64,000 nucleotides of DNA from Syntrophus aciditrophicus SB (GCF_000013405.1 NC_007759.1:931001-995000); one strand, 5' to 3'; positions 34,868 through 44,614 are shown, counted from the first letter of the stretch. Notes: generated by a model not told the origin, from the letters alone. Numbers and translations: made by a program.

Positions 34868-36661
34868 CTAACGTGGTGGCCGGCGAGCCTCGCGGAACCA
34901 GAGGCGGTACTCTTCCATGCGCGCGCGTTGTTCCGCCGGCGCCTGGCGGTTGCAGGTGGTGAACTCCGGCGTGCCGGGTGTGGCAGCCCAGCGGCGTTCC
35001 ATACAGTCATTGGGATTATAGGCCATCTCGAGTCCGGAACGGCGCTTGTAGATTTCTGCCAGACTCAGGCGCCAGGAACTCCCGTTACTGCGGGTATAGG
35101 TGATGAAACACTCCCTGATACGCTTGGTATGGAGGTCTTCGATGCGTGCTGCTGCCGCCGCCGGGCGCTCTCTGCCCAGTAGAAAGAGCTCAGGATGGCG
35201 ACGGATACGCTCAGGCAGGTCGGCAAGCACTTTAAGGGCGATCAAAATACGCATATCCCTCGAGGGAGTGGCGTAGTCCTCCCAAAGGCCGGTTGTTTCG
35301 AAAATGGCAGAGCCTCGCGGCATCGGGGCAATGATTCCGGGATGGGTGCGCATGAAGTTCTCGCCGATATCGACGGAGCGAACGCGCGTTTCGAGTTGCT
35401 CCATCAGTGCATCCAGAGTGGCTGCGTAAGCTGCTTCCGGATCGAGCCCATGGGGGTTGATAAGCTTCTCCATACGGGCATAAAACGCTTCCGGGGCGAG
35501 ATCAGCCTGCGACGCCGAATAAGGTGGAAGTCCGGAGTGCCGGGCAATTGCGCTGTTGGTTACAGGACGCCAATCCCTCTTTCCGGGGTCAGCTACCGGC
35601 ACACGGTAGACTTTGAAACCAGGGCCTGCGCTCGGTGTCTGGGCAAAGAGGAAATTTCCTTCCCAGAAGCGCTTGCGGCTGACCGAGTTGTCAGGCTGGG
35701 CATCGACAGTGAGCAGAAGACCGCCGCTCTGGCCGGTTTGTGGCAACCATTTAACAATGATCAGTGTATGGCCATAAGGGTCGGCATAGACAGTTCCCGG
35801 CCAAAGGCTGGCGCGGTCCAGTACGGTCGGGTAGAAGTCGCTCGCCTCATCGCTCAGCGCTGTGCGGCCATTGCCAGAGCTCACCTGGTCCATAAGACGG
35901 CGGCTGACCTGTTGAAAGGTGGCAGGTGTGGCAACAGTTCCCACGAAGCCGCGGACAATTTTCGCAGAACCGCAGCGCGGCGCGCTGTGGCTGTTGCCGC
36001 GGTCACAGGAGCGATAGCTTATAGGAAGACCGAGTTTCCATGCAAAGTAGCCGCGCAGGAAATAGGGGAGGTCTGCGCAGTCCGGCCTGGCAGAAAACTG
36101 GGTGTCTTCCCCCTTGCGCAGAAAATCATGAAGGAAGTTGCGGTTCGGATCGCGAAGCACCGGCTCGAGGGACGGGTAACTTAACGACATCTCGGGTGCG
36201 GCGTCAAAGAGGTGTTCGACCCAGGCAGCATAGAGCGCCTGGGTTGACAGATTCCACTCGCCTGTGCCGCGCTGGCCTGCTTTACCACCCACTTCGACCT
36301 CACTGCAGGCTGCCACCTTTCCTGCGCGTTGCGCCTCAATGCGATAGCGACCGGCTGCCGGTGCGGTAAGCGCGCCGCGCAGACTCCACGGAGGTCCTCC
36401 AGCCTTTACTGTCGGCAGAGTGCTGCGGCGACCCGCGGGATCAGTGATCAACATCTCGGACAGCTCTCCATTGGTGGCCACTGCCACGATCTCCAGCTTC
36501 TCTCCAGGCCGCGCTACCAGAGGCGCGGTCCAGATCCGGACCGAGTTACCCTGAATGCAGGCGGGCAAAGTCCATGGGTTGTCGGCGAAAACCGCACTTC
36601 CTGGAAAAAACAGGAAGTTACACACCACAAGAATCGTAAGGATTGTTATTTTCTTGTTCAT
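34868..36661 (-). CDS. Secreted protein, possible papain/transglutaminase-like fold
   Basis: 597 residues with a signal peptide (ITILTILVVCNFLFFPGSAVFA). An Ig-like front part (about 28-125: VRIWTAPLVARPGEKLEIVAVAT) is followed by DCADLPYFLRGYFAWKLGLPISYRSC near 195-220, DPYGHTLIIVKWLP near 298-311 and VDAQPDNS near 325. A Cys, a His and an Asp in this order and context match a papain-like (transglutaminase/NlpC-type) site. The C-terminal half is unrecognised. The catalytic reading is inferred. Homologues that I recall are annotated only as hypothetical. Confidence 0.7.
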   Translation of the reverse strand: MNKKITILTILVVCNFLFFPGSAVFADNPWTLPACIQGNSVRIWTAPLVARPGEKLEIVAVATNGELSEMLITDPAGRRSTLPTVKAGGPPWSLRGALTAPAAGRYRIEAQRAGKVAACSEVEVGGKAGQRGTGEWNLSTQALYAAWVEHLFDAAPEMSLSYPSLEPVLRDPNRNFLHDFLRKGEDTQFSARPDCADLPYFLRGYFAWKLGLPISYRSCDRGNSHSAPRCGSAKIVRGFVGTVATPATFQQVSRRLMDQVSSGNGRTALSDEASDFYPTVLDRASLWPGTVYADPYGHTLIIVKWLPQTGQSGGLLLTVDAQPDNSVSRKRFWEGNFLFAQTPSAGPGFKVYRVPVADPGKRDWRPVTNSAIARHSGLPPYSASQADLAPEAFYARMEKLINPHGLDPEAAYAATLDALMEQLETRVRSVDIGENFMRTHPGIIAPMPRGSAIFETTGLWEDYATPSRDMRILIALKVLADLPERIRRHPELFLLGRERPAAAAARIEDLHTKRIRECFITYTRSNGSSWRLSLAEIYKRRSGLEMAYNPNDCMERRWAATPGTPEFTTCNRQAPAEQRARMEEYRLWFREARRPPR

Positions 36662-36887
36662 CTAGTTGTTATTATTCCCTTGTTTTTTAGGGTTCATATA
36701 AAAACAGTCACTTTGCCCATAACTCAATAAACTTTAATCAGACAGGATCATCAGTTCATGAGGATCTGCATTGGCATTGAACAGAATGAGGTCACTTGCA
36801 CTTTAATATTTGAAGATAAATTTCGTTTCGCGGTTCATCGGCTAAGTCAAGAAAAGGCCATAATTGTTCAAAATTAATTTCTATCTG

Positions 36888-38627
36888 TTACAGAGGGCTT
36901 AAGGGAAGGATCTTGCGATCTCTCAACCGGACATATCCTTCATGGGTAATCCGCAGATGGGGAATTGAAGCAGTCGTGAGAGTATCCAAAGTCAACACAG
37001 GCTTTTCCCACCGCACACCATTATTTTTCAAGGCTTCTTCCAGCTTTTTCATCTGTCCGTACAAAGTTCTCATGGGTGCAAGGGAAACAACTCCGCATAA
37101 CGGCGCAGGAAATTCCGCAATTACAGTTTCCCCGATCGCAAACACTGCGCCCCCACCGATTTCCCGCAGCCGCTCGATCACGGTGCGGATGGAAATCATG
37201 TCAGCGCCAACGCAAATCATGTCAACCGTATCCCAGCACATTGTGGTTCCGCAAGCCCCCTGCTGCAACCCGAAGCCCTTCAGAAATCCTGTAAAAGATT
37301 GCATTCCACCGGTCCGATCCAATGCTACCGTCAGAACGACGTCGGCCGCATCTTCTGAGCTGTCAAAATCGAGAATCTTTTCCCGGGTCACCAGCCGGGA
37401 CACAAGCTCAATGGCACGCATCTGCCCTTTCCTCTGAGGTTCATGCAGCTGACAGCCCTGAATCTTGATTGTGGAGAACAGAGCTTCCGGATAGGCTGTC
37501 TGCCTCGGCTCGACGAGCGTCTTTCCCTCTTGAAAAACCGTCTGGCCTTGAATCAGGATTCTCCGGGGCTCATACTCCGTCGGGGATGGAATAAAGACGA
37601 CATCTGCCGCTTTTCCCGGAGAAAGTGAGCCGATGTGATGGTCCAGCCGGAAATGCTCCGCTACATTGATTGTTACCATCTGATAGGCTAATGCGGGAGG
37701 AATCCCGAGTTTCAGTGCCGAGCGAAGCGATCCATCCAGGTAACCCCGTTCCAGAAGCCCTTCCGGATCCACAGAATCGGTGCAAAGAGCCATGCGCCGG
37801 AAGTCTATATTTTCCCGGAATATCCTGGCAATTTCCGGCAATTCTTCCCGGATGGAGCCTTGCCGGATCATAACCCAGTATCCCAGTCTCAGTCGTTCCA
37901 GTGCCTCATCTGCAGTAATGGGTTCATGATCGGATGAGATGCCGAAGGCTGTATAGGCCTGCAGGCTTCTTGCGGGCGCCCCTGCTGTATGGCCCTCGAC
38001 ACGCTTTCCCAGGCGGAGGGCCATGGTTGCCAATTCCTGCACCCTTTTCCCCTGCACTCCTTCCAGAAACAGGTTGCTCCAGTATATCTCTCCAACTCCC
38101 ATACATTCCGGCTCCTGCAGGTAAGGAAGATATGCCTTGTTATCCGGGGCTTGAATCTCCTGTGCCGGTGTCAGACCGCAGAGGGGCGGGAGGGTGTAGT
38201 AAAAGCGGACAGGCTGATTTTTCATCCCCTCGATAACCGGTTTGATCCCCATCATACCGGCAACGGATGCAAACTCGATAAGTTCAGTAATGACTGTGGT
38301 CGTTCCGCCGGGAAGAACATGGCGGATGAATTCCTCCATGCCGGAGCGGATCATGACGTGGGTGTGACCGTCAATCAGTCCGGGCAGAAGAGTCATCCCT
38401 TCAGCATTGATTACCTCCGTCTTGCCGTCCTCTGTATAGTAATCTGTATCTGGACCCACATAGGCAATCCTCCCGTCGGCAATCCAGATAGACTGTTCCG
38501 GGAGAAATTCACCGGTAAAGACATTAAAAACTTTTCCTCGTTGGATAACGGTATCAGGAGGTGACTTCAACGCGGCGACGTCGCTCGGTCTCTTGGAGCG
38601 TACAATTTCTTCTGACAGGCTGCTCAT
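36888..38627 (-). CDS. ade: Adenine deaminase
   Basis: 579 residues, the usual length. Adenine deaminase converts adenine to hypoxanthine and ammonia for purine salvage. It belongs to the amidohydrolase superfamily. Seen: GMTLLPGLIDGHTHVMIRSG (metal-binding HxH near 80-100), VEGHTAGAP, SSDHEPITADEALERLRLGYWVMIRQGS, the late ALCTDSVDP with the metal Asp, and a C-terminal extension found only in the adenine deaminase subgroup (LDRTGGMQSFTGFLKGFGLQQGAC). The start ATG at 38627 has AAAGGAGGACAC before it. No purine riboswitch was recognised upstream. Confidence 0.93.
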   Translation of the reverse strand: MSSLSEEIVRSKRPSDVAALKSPPDTVIQRGKVFNVFTGEFLPEQSIWIADGRIAYVGPDTDYYTEDGKTEVINAEGMTLLPGLIDGHTHVMIRSGMEEFIRHVLPGGTTTVITELIEFASVAGMMGIKPVIEGMKNQPVRFYYTLPPLCGLTPAQEIQAPDNKAYLPYLQEPECMGVGEIYWSNLFLEGVQGKRVQELATMALRLGKRVEGHTAGAPARSLQAYTAFGISSDHEPITADEALERLRLGYWVMIRQGSIREELPEIARIFRENIDFRRMALCTDSVDPEGLLERGYLDGSLRSALKLGIPPALAYQMVTINVAEHFRLDHHIGSLSPGKAADVVFIPSPTEYEPRRILIQGQTVFQEGKTLVEPRQTAYPEALFSTIKIQGCQLHEPQRKGQMRAIELVSRLVTREKILDFDSSEDAADVVLTVALDRTGGMQSFTGFLKGFGLQQGACGTTMCWDTVDMICVGADMISIRTVIERLREIGGGAVFAIGETVIAEFPAPLCGVVSLAPMRTLYGQMKKLEEALKNNGVRWEKPVLTLDTLTTASIPHLRITHEGYVRLRDRKILPLSPL

Positions 38628-39295
38628 TCTGTGTCCTCCTTTTTTTTAGAATGAATTGTAAATCCTTGCACTGAGTTTTGATTCGAAATATTGCCGCACC
38701 TTACTTTCGTTATATGAAACGTTGAACTCATTATAAATGCCATATTTTTCAAACAGTCCGTTGAAATATCCATGGCGTGAAGAGAATTTATACAATAGAT
38801 CTCGCTGGATTTCCATGCCGCGAATTGGATCGACTTCTGCTGCAAACCGCACTCAATTCCAAATGGATGTGCGTTTATCAAAGAAAATAACATCTTATTT
38901 TTTTCCATGTCTTTTTATCTCAGATCTTCACATGAATGTGAAATGTCGAAATCGGCATACAAGTCGGTTCAGGTTCTCTGTGGCGCATAATTAAACGAAA
39001 ACCACTGGAACAACGGACACCCCAAACGAATTGCATTCAAGAACGCCATCATGTTGCTGACAGTGAACCGTCAAGTCAGTCGGAATTATGTCGGAGAGGT
39101 TTGTCATGCAAGGCGGAGCGTCAGCTATCAATCAGAAGCAGCTCGGTTAATCTTTATGTGAGGTAAATCACATTTTTTCTTTCGAATCTTTGTGAAACAT
39201 ATCACTTTCGCTTTATTGATTGTTATCGGTACTGAGAATAAAGTGTCTCCTGAAAGATAGGTCTTTATATAGGCGTAGAAGTTGCCCCCAAAGAA
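38628..39295. other. Region upstream of adenine deaminase
   Basis: No solid gene. A 68-codon minus-strand frame at 38646-38852 (RGMEIQRDLLYKFSSRHGYFNGLFEKYG) reads like protein but starts with GTG right after a stop and may be a fragment. Two CRP/FNR-like palindromes lie at 39157-39206. Confidence 0.4.
39157..39206. promoter_or_regulatory. Pair of CRP/FNR-type palindromes, 34 bp apart (copy 1)
   Basis: TGTGAGGTAAATCACA (39157-39172) is a perfect match to the CRP consensus TGTGA-N6-TCACA. TGTGAAACATATCACT (39191-39206) follows with one changed base. They lie 90-140 bases before the small gene at 39296. Confidence 0.7.
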
Positions 39296-39541
39296 ATGCA
39301 TCGGTATAACTTTTCATTCCATGAGAACTGGGAACGGGTAAAAAAGAGCGGGATAATGGAAACATGCCTGAATGAAGGTCAAAAATGGAATTTGGATACT
39401 GATTATCTGAACCTCCAACAGAAGGATCTCGAAGAAAAGTTAAAAGGTGTTCCGCCGGAAGATGTACTGCTTGTTTTACTGGACGCCGGCAACGAAACAC
39501 TTCGGGAAATTGCCCGGAGCATCAGGTCCGTGTTCCGATAA
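39296..39541 (+). CDS. Small unknown protein
   Basis: 81 residues, mostly helical and acidic, with QQKDLEEKLKGVPPEDVLLVLLDAGNETLREIARSIRSVF. The start is unsure: 39296 has no clear ribosome binding site, and an ATG at 39356 is an alternative. It follows a pair of CRP-like sites. No family recognised. Confidence 0.45.
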   Translation: MHRYNFSFHENWERVKKSGIMETCLNEGQKWNLDTDYLNLQQKDLEEKLKGVPPEDVLLVLLDAGNETLREIARSIRSVFR

Positions 39542-40071
39542 ATCAAAGTATGCAGTTTGTCTGCAAAAGCCGAAATCAAGATCGGCAAAAGCTGATTGAT
39601 CAATAGGTGATCGGCTGTGCGGAATGCCATTTTGTTGAAGAGAGATGATTTTGTGGTTATTTGCCGCGACCTGTGGGGTGTTTAAAATAAATTTACACAA
39701 ATAGCTGTTTCACTGAAACATTTCCTCTTTTCTCACGTCAAGTATGTCCTGTCAGCAATTCTGACGATCCCCCATTAAATCCCAGCACAGCAAAAAGTAT
39801 CTATAAGTGAAACATATCACTGTTTAACTATTCAATATCAGTGATTTTTATCACTTTGCCCCTATTGAACATGATAACTGACTGGAATAGAATGATTGTT
39901 AAGAAGATTAATTTTTCTGTAAACGAAACAGAATTTATTCCTGAGGCCATGAAGGAAGAATGATCGATCCTGTTATGCTTTTCACTGCGACCAGCCGGAT
40001 GCTGCCCCCATGAAAGGCGTATCTTATTGATGTTCGGGGCGATTTTGACAGACATTACGGAGCACCAATAG
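39542..40071. other. Intergenic region before the GGDEF gene
   Basis: 530 bases without a supported gene. It contains the second pair of CRP-like palindromes (39806-39855); the remainder is AT-rich and likely promoter sequence for the cyclase. Confidence 0.4.
39806..39855. promoter_or_regulatory. Pair of CRP/FNR-type palindromes, 34 bp apart (copy 2)
   Basis: AGTGAAACATATCACT (39806-39821) and AGTGATTTTTATCACT (39840-39855) are both perfect 5+5 palindromes with a 6-base spacer. Start-to-start spacing is 34 bp, identical to the pair at 39157-39206. They lie about 215-265 bases upstream of the diguanylate cyclase gene. Confidence 0.68.
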
Positions 40072-40956
40072 ATGGAAAAAGAATCACGGGATATGCTGAC
40101 TTTCTTGAAGACCCTTATAGATGCCATTCCAAGTCCAATATTTTATCAGGATATCAGTGGCCTCTATCTGGGCTGCAACAGGGCGTTCGAGGAATTCCTC
40201 GGCCTCAAAAAGGAAAAGTTGGTTGGAAAGTCCGTCTATGACGTCTTTCCGAAAGATTTGGCTGAAAAATATTACACAATGGATTCGTTATTGGCTCATC
40301 AAGGGGGGCAACAGACATATGAAGATCAGATCATTGATGCCAACGGAAAAACGCACGATGTCATCTTCATCAAAGTTACCTACCTGAATACTGACGGCGT
40401 CCCCGCAGGGTTGGTTGGCGTCATGGTAGACATTACAGAACGAAAGCGGATGGAGGCGGAATTATTGTCAATGTCGCTCCGTGATCAGCTCACGGGAATA
40501 TATAACCGTCGGGGGTTCATCAATCTTGCGGAGCAGTGGATCAAGACGGCAAACAGAGCGAAACGTCAGATGCTGCTTTCCTTTATTGATGTTGATGATT
40601 TGAAAAAAATCAACGATACGCTGGGACATGAGGGAGGGGATAAGGCTCTGGTCGAGACGGCAAACATTCTCAGGCAGACGTTTCGGGAATCTGATATCGT
40701 TGCCCGCATAGGAGGTGATGAATTTGCTGTTCTGGTTCTCGATATGACAGACTTGAATCCTGAGATCCTGTCAAGACGCCTCCAGCATAACATTGATGAA
40801 TGGAACGCAAAAGTGTCGCGACAATACAAGCTCGCGATGAGTTGGGGCATGACCCTGTATGATCCTGAGTCTCCCATATCCCTGAACCAGCTGATGTCGC
40901 TATCGGACAAATTAATGTACGCCCGGAAAAAAGCCAAAATGAACAAAAGCATCTGA
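40072..40956 (+). CDS. PAS-GGDEF diguanylate cyclase
   Basis: 294 residues. A PAS domain (about 8-125: FLKTLIDAIPSPIFYQDISG, GVMVDITERKRMEAEL) is followed by a GGDEF domain (about 130-290). The active-site loop ARIGGDEFAVL is intact, and RESD five residues upstream of GGDEF is a product-inhibition I-site (RxxD). So it should make cyclic di-GMP from GTP and be feedback-limited. No membrane segment, so it is cytosolic. CRP-like sites upstream suggest control by a cyclic-nucleotide or redox regulator. Confidence 0.92.
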   Translation: MEKESRDMLTFLKTLIDAIPSPIFYQDISGLYLGCNRAFEEFLGLKKEKLVGKSVYDVFPKDLAEKYYTMDSLLAHQGGQQTYEDQIIDANGKTHDVIFIKVTYLNTDGVPAGLVGVMVDITERKRMEAELLSMSLRDQLTGIYNRRGFINLAEQWIKTANRAKRQMLLSFIDVDDLKKINDTLGHEGGDKALVETANILRQTFRESDIVARIGGDEFAVLVLDMTDLNPEILSRRLQHNIDEWNAKVSRQYKLAMSWGMTLYDPESPISLNQLMSLSDKLMYARKKAKMNKSI

Positions 40957-41226
40957 ACCTGTAAGTGAGCAGCCGTTGACTGTCGACTGAACAAAAGCAA
41001 CACTGAATGAATTATTATTCCTTTTAGGAATTAAAATCTGCGTTATAGAATGGTTCAAAGCCAAATTATAATAATAGTTCATTATTTCATTGACACACAA
41101 ACCTGCTTATCCTAATATTTTCCACATCTGGAAGCAAGGCTCTGTCAATTTCAACATATATCTCTGAAATACCTTGCTCAATGTCTTCCATACCTCCGGG
41201 TGGTTTATCCGTAAATAATAGAAATC

Positions 41227-42681
41227 ATGCATCTACATTTTAAATCCGTTTTCCTTCATTCGATGATGCCTTTCCTTCGACGGTCCGGTAGATTAATACA
41301 TGCCGCACTCAACCAGGCAAAAGGAAGATTCCGTTCGGCAAGCCTGCGGTTTAAGATCGCCTTATTTGTTGTCCTCCTTTTGACCGCCACCTCCTTTATC
41401 CTGTGCATCACTACCGTAACCATCATGAACAATTACATATTGAACGAGATCACCAAACGGGGGGAATCGATAAGCAAGAGTATCGCTGCCTCCGCGGGCT
41501 ACAACTTTCTCTCGAAAGACATTTTAGGCATGGATAACCTCGTCTTCAAGGCCCAGTCTTCAAACAACGATGTGGAGTACGCCGCCATCGTTGCTCCCGA
41601 CGGCAAGGTGGTTGTTCACAGCGATCTGGCGATGCGTGGACAAACTTTACGAGATGATGAAGGTCGGTGGATCAGGTCGGGTGAGGAGGGGACAACCGTG
41701 AGAGACTTGACGAATTCTGCTGGCTCCATTTTCGAAATATCATGTCCAATCATTTTTATGAATAAAGTATTGGGGACAGTGCTGATCGGCATAAACAAAT
41801 CAGTATTCCAGGAAGCACAGGCACAGGTTTATCGCAGAATAGTAACTGTTTTCGGCATTGTTCTCGTATTCGGCGTTGTAGCCAGTACTTTTCTTGTATC
41901 TTTCTTGATCAAACCGATCCGGGAACTTTCAGCCGGGGTGGATGAGCTCAAACAGGGTATATCAAAAAAGCCTCTCAAAATTTACTCTCATGATGAGCTC
42001 GGAAAACTGACGGCAAATTTCAATGAGATGTCAAAGGTGATAGCGGACCAACAGGGTCAGATGAACCGATACACACGGGATCTTGAGAAGGCATACATAT
42101 CAATAGTCAAGGTAGCATCTGCAGCTATTGACGCCAGAGACTCGTATACCCGTGGACATTCGGACAGGGTCTCTGATTTTTCTCTTCTTATCGGAAGGAA
42201 AATCGGGCTGCCCGGGGAAGAACTTGAAAATCTGAGAGTAGCCTGCTTGTTTCATGATATAGGAAAAATCAAGACGCCCGACTCGATATTGCTCAAACCA
42301 GGCAAGCTAACCGCGTCAGAACACAAGGAGATGATGCGCCATCCCGATTATGGCGTAGCCATTCTGGATAAGGCCCCGACTCTTAGAAAGTACATTCCCG
42401 CCATCCGACATCACCATGAAAGGCATGATGGAAAAGGGTATCCCGATCGACTCCCGGGAGAGCATATTCCTCTCCTCGCGTCTATTATTGCAGTTGCTGA
42501 CACATTTGACGCGATGACCACAGACAGGCCATATCGGAAAGCGTTATCACACAAAGAGGCTTTACAGGAGATTATGCGGGTAGCCGGAACACAATTGCAC
42601 CCGGACCTGGTCGAAATATTTGTCGGAATCATGGAGAAAAGGGTGCGTGATACAGTGTGGTTTATCGGGAGGACCGGATGA
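41227..42681 (+). CDS. Membrane HAMP/HD-GYP phosphodiesterase
   Basis: 484 residues. Two membrane helices near 48-72 (IALFVVLLLTATSFILCITTV) and 203-226 (IVTVFGIVLVFGVVASTFLVSFLI) bracket a periplasmic sensor (NDVEYAAIVAPDGKVVVHSD). Then come a HAMP linker (KPIRELSAGVDELKQG) and an HD-GYP domain (about 300-475) with LFHDIGKIKTPDSI and HHHERHDGKGYPDRLPGE. HD-GYP enzymes hydrolyse cyclic di-GMP; all metal ligands and GYP are present. The stop overlaps the next lipoprotein gene by ATGA. With the GGDEF gene it makes a local c-di-GMP pair. Confidence 0.93.
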   Translation: MHLHFKSVFLHSMMPFLRRSGRLIHAALNQAKGRFRSASLRFKIALFVVLLLTATSFILCITTVTIMNNYILNEITKRGESISKSIAASAGYNFLSKDILGMDNLVFKAQSSNNDVEYAAIVAPDGKVVVHSDLAMRGQTLRDDEGRWIRSGEEGTTVRDLTNSAGSIFEISCPIIFMNKVLGTVLIGINKSVFQEAQAQVYRRIVTVFGIVLVFGVVASTFLVSFLIKPIRELSAGVDELKQGISKKPLKIYSHDELGKLTANFNEMSKVIADQQGQMNRYTRDLEKAYISIVKVASAAIDARDSYTRGHSDRVSDFSLLIGRKIGLPGEELENLRVACLFHDIGKIKTPDSILLKPGKLTASEHKEMMRHPDYGVAILDKAPTLRKYIPAIRHHHERHDGKGYPDRLPGEHIPLLASIIAVADTFDAMTTDRPYRKALSHKEALQEIMRVAGTQLHPDLVEIFVGIMEKRVRDTVWFIGRTG

Positions 42682-43358
42682 TGCCTTGCCTTCGCGCCGT
42701 CCTCAATTTTGTTGCTCTTGCTTTCCTTTTCGCCTCGATAGCTTCCTGTTCTCACTTTATGTATCCCCCGACTCCATCCGAACAGAAGACCACGACTTCG
42801 CCCGCGGATAAAACCCCAACTCCACCGGCCCAAAAGACAACGGCTTCGCCCGCAGATAAGATCTCAACTTTACCCGCCCAGAAGACTGCGACTTCGTCAG
42901 CAGATAAGACCAAAAGGCATATCGTGATATCAGCCCAGAACCCTCAGAAAGGCATTGAAAGCTTCAGGATTCAATGTGCCAGGAACCCTCAGGATCAGGC
43001 TCTCATCAAGGAATACATAAAAGGTCTGGAGGATCTGAGATCGTCGGCAGACAGTGCGTCAGCCAAAGGAGACTTTACGTCGGCAGGAAGACTTTATAAA
43101 GTGCTCTTTGTTAATTACCAGGAGTTCCGGCCTTTCACAACAATGCTTTCTTTCGACCGGGACTACCTGCATGCAAAACTTTCTTACTGCAAAACGATCC
43201 TTTCAGGAAAGGGGTTCGAGGAGTACAGAAAAGGCCGCCTCAGCGAGGCGATTAGTTATTGGCAGGATTACCTTTCCATTGATCCATCTGATGAAGGTAT
43301 TAGAAAGGCAGTGAATACAGCATCCGACCAGCGGAAGAATCTCAAGCAGACTAATTAA
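42678..43358 (+). CDS. Lipoprotein with 16-residue tandem repeats and TPR-like tail
   Basis: 226 residues from the ATG at 42678, which overlaps the HD-GYP stop and follows GGGAGG. The signal peptide ends in a lipobox IASC. Next come three near-identical 16-residue repeats (KTTTSPADKTPTPPAQ and variants), a Pro/Thr/Lys-rich spacer, and then a helical domain with GRLSEAISYWQDYLSIDPSDEGI, resembling a TPR. The spacer could span peptidoglycan. Coupled translation suggests that it works with the HD-GYP sensor, perhaps as its periplasmic partner; this is inference. Confidence 0.8.
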   Translation: MMPCLRAVLNFVALAFLFASIASCSHFMYPPTPSEQKTTTSPADKTPTPPAQKTTASPADKISTLPAQKTATSSADKTKRHIVISAQNPQKGIESFRIQCARNPQDQALIKEYIKGLEDLRSSADSASAKGDFTSAGRLYKVLFVNYQEFRPFTTMLSFDRDYLHAKLSYCKTILSGKGFEEYRKGRLSEAISYWQDYLSIDPSDEGIRKAVNTASDQRKNLKQTN

Positions 43359-43680
43359 TTCATATGATTTTCTGCTTCTTCATCTGTCATGCCTGGGCAA
43401 CCTCCTGATCGTTTATGTAATAATGGATCAAGTCAGCTCCCCCTGATATCCGGAAAAGTAAATACGATCTTATATTAACAGGTTATAAGTCGAGAGATAT
43501 TATGTCCGCAGCGGGTGAGTGTCAGCCTGTTAAAAACCGCGCGGCTCAGGGATGCAGGGAGTTCAGGAATTTTGAACCTGAACTCCCTGCATCCACAGAT
43601 GGAAAAAGGGTGTAACTAATTAAATTTTCTGTTGACAAGGGCAGTCTCTTTTTTGAGGGTAATATTTCTGTCCATGCATT
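43359..43680. other. Convergent intergenic region
   Basis: No gene. It holds the hairpin at 43550-43594 between convergent genes. Confidence 0.45.
43550..43594. terminator. 18-bp perfect hairpin between convergent genes
   Basis: GGATGCAGGGAGTTCAGG pairs with its perfect complement across a 9-base loop. It lies between the lipoprotein gene (plus strand) and the PNPOx-family gene (minus strand), where a two-way terminator is expected. There is no long T-tract, so the role is probable rather than certain. Confidence 0.6.
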
Positions 43681-44091
43681 TTATGCCAGTTGCTTGCCAG
43701 CGTCAGGTCCCGGCGCAACGTCATAAATCTTTTCAATTTTGAGAATAATTGTTCCCTTGGATTTAAGGGGGGCTCCTATCTTGGTACTTAGTTCATCAAT
43801 CCATCGAACCGTTTCTTCAAAACGTGGCCCGCTGGTTTCGATCGACGCAGAGCCTTTCAACTGGTAACCTTCCCGCCCTTCCCAATAGGTCACGGACGCC
43901 TGCGGATTTGTCTTCATGTTTTCCAATGTTTTCTTAAAGAACTGATCAGATATGAGAATAGTTTCCGCATCGATAATTTTTTTTGCACCAACCGGTACCG
44001 CGTTAGGTGTGCCATCGCTAGTTGCCGTGGAAAGAACTACGATATGCACTTTGTTGAACAGTTCCTGCATTCTTTCTGTCATTTTAGCCAT
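43681..44091 (-). CDS. Pyridoxamine 5'-phosphate oxidase family protein
   Basis: 136 residues from the ATG at 44091, eight bases after AAAGGAGG; a longer frame exists but lacks a site. The split-barrel flavin-binding fold is suggested by HIVVLSTATSDGTPNAVPVGAKKIIDAETILISDQFFKKTLENMKTNPQASVTYWEGREGYQLKG, visible at about 15-85. Such small proteins bind FMN, F420 or haem; the true substrate is unknown. Single gene. Confidence 0.85.
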   Translation of the reverse strand: MAKMTERMQELFNKVHIVVLSTATSDGTPNAVPVGAKKIIDAETILISDQFFKKTLENMKTNPQASVTYWEGREGYQLKGSASIETSGPRFEETVRWIDELSTKIGAPLKSKGTIILKIEKIYDVAPGPDAGKQLA

Positions 44092-44134
44092 CTTCATTAC
44101 CTCCTTTATTTTAGGTTTGGTGAAAAATGATATC

Positions 44135-44543
44135 TTAATCACTGTGTCTGAAGATACCCCTATGATCCGGACGATGTCGACGTGTCAATTTGACAATCAA
44201 CTTCTGAATATACACCTCACTGATGAACTGGCATCCTCTCATGTCTGATATCGCAATAAAACGCTGTGCTTCTGGAGAGAGTTGAACGCCTGTCCATCCG
44301 ATCAAAGCAGATACCAAAATGATTGATGTCATTTTTTCATCTTTTCCTTCCTTTGTTTCGGATTACAGGTATGAGTACTATTCCATTGATAATCCAGACC
44401 GGCATTGAGGCAATGCGACATTCCATCATTATCGACTGAATGCTCATCCTTATGTCATTTGCGCGTGGCTTGGCTGTCTGTTCCGCGGTTAAATTCGCTT
44501 CAATGCTCTCAATGATAACTCCATCAATGAGCACAGCTTCCAA
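44135..44543 (-). pseudogene. Possible decayed small membrane/secreted genes
   Basis: Two short frames follow each other: 44337-44543 (TTG start; ends in a membrane-like MPVWIINGIVLIPVI) and 44135-44332 (MTSIILVSALIGWTG signal-like start, then ISDMRGCQFISEV, a DUF4156-like stretch). Between them GGAAGGAAAAG-ATG-AAA-AAA-TGA suggests that the second gene lost its first codons by a one-base change. Weak evidence; function unknown. Confidence 0.3.
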
Positions 44544-44614
44544 AACTCTTTGAACGGCTCACTACCGAGTTCAGACAATCTCGGCATATTGAGAATAATC
44601 CGCCATCCTTTAAT

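Noticed and set aside
38646-38852. 68-codon minus-strand frame before ade
   Set aside because: Protein-like in places but starts with GTG directly after a stop and has no ribosome binding site; kept only as a note.
38628-39156. Purine riboswitch upstream of adenine deaminase
   Set aside because: No match to the conserved purine aptamer loops or paired helices was found in the leader.
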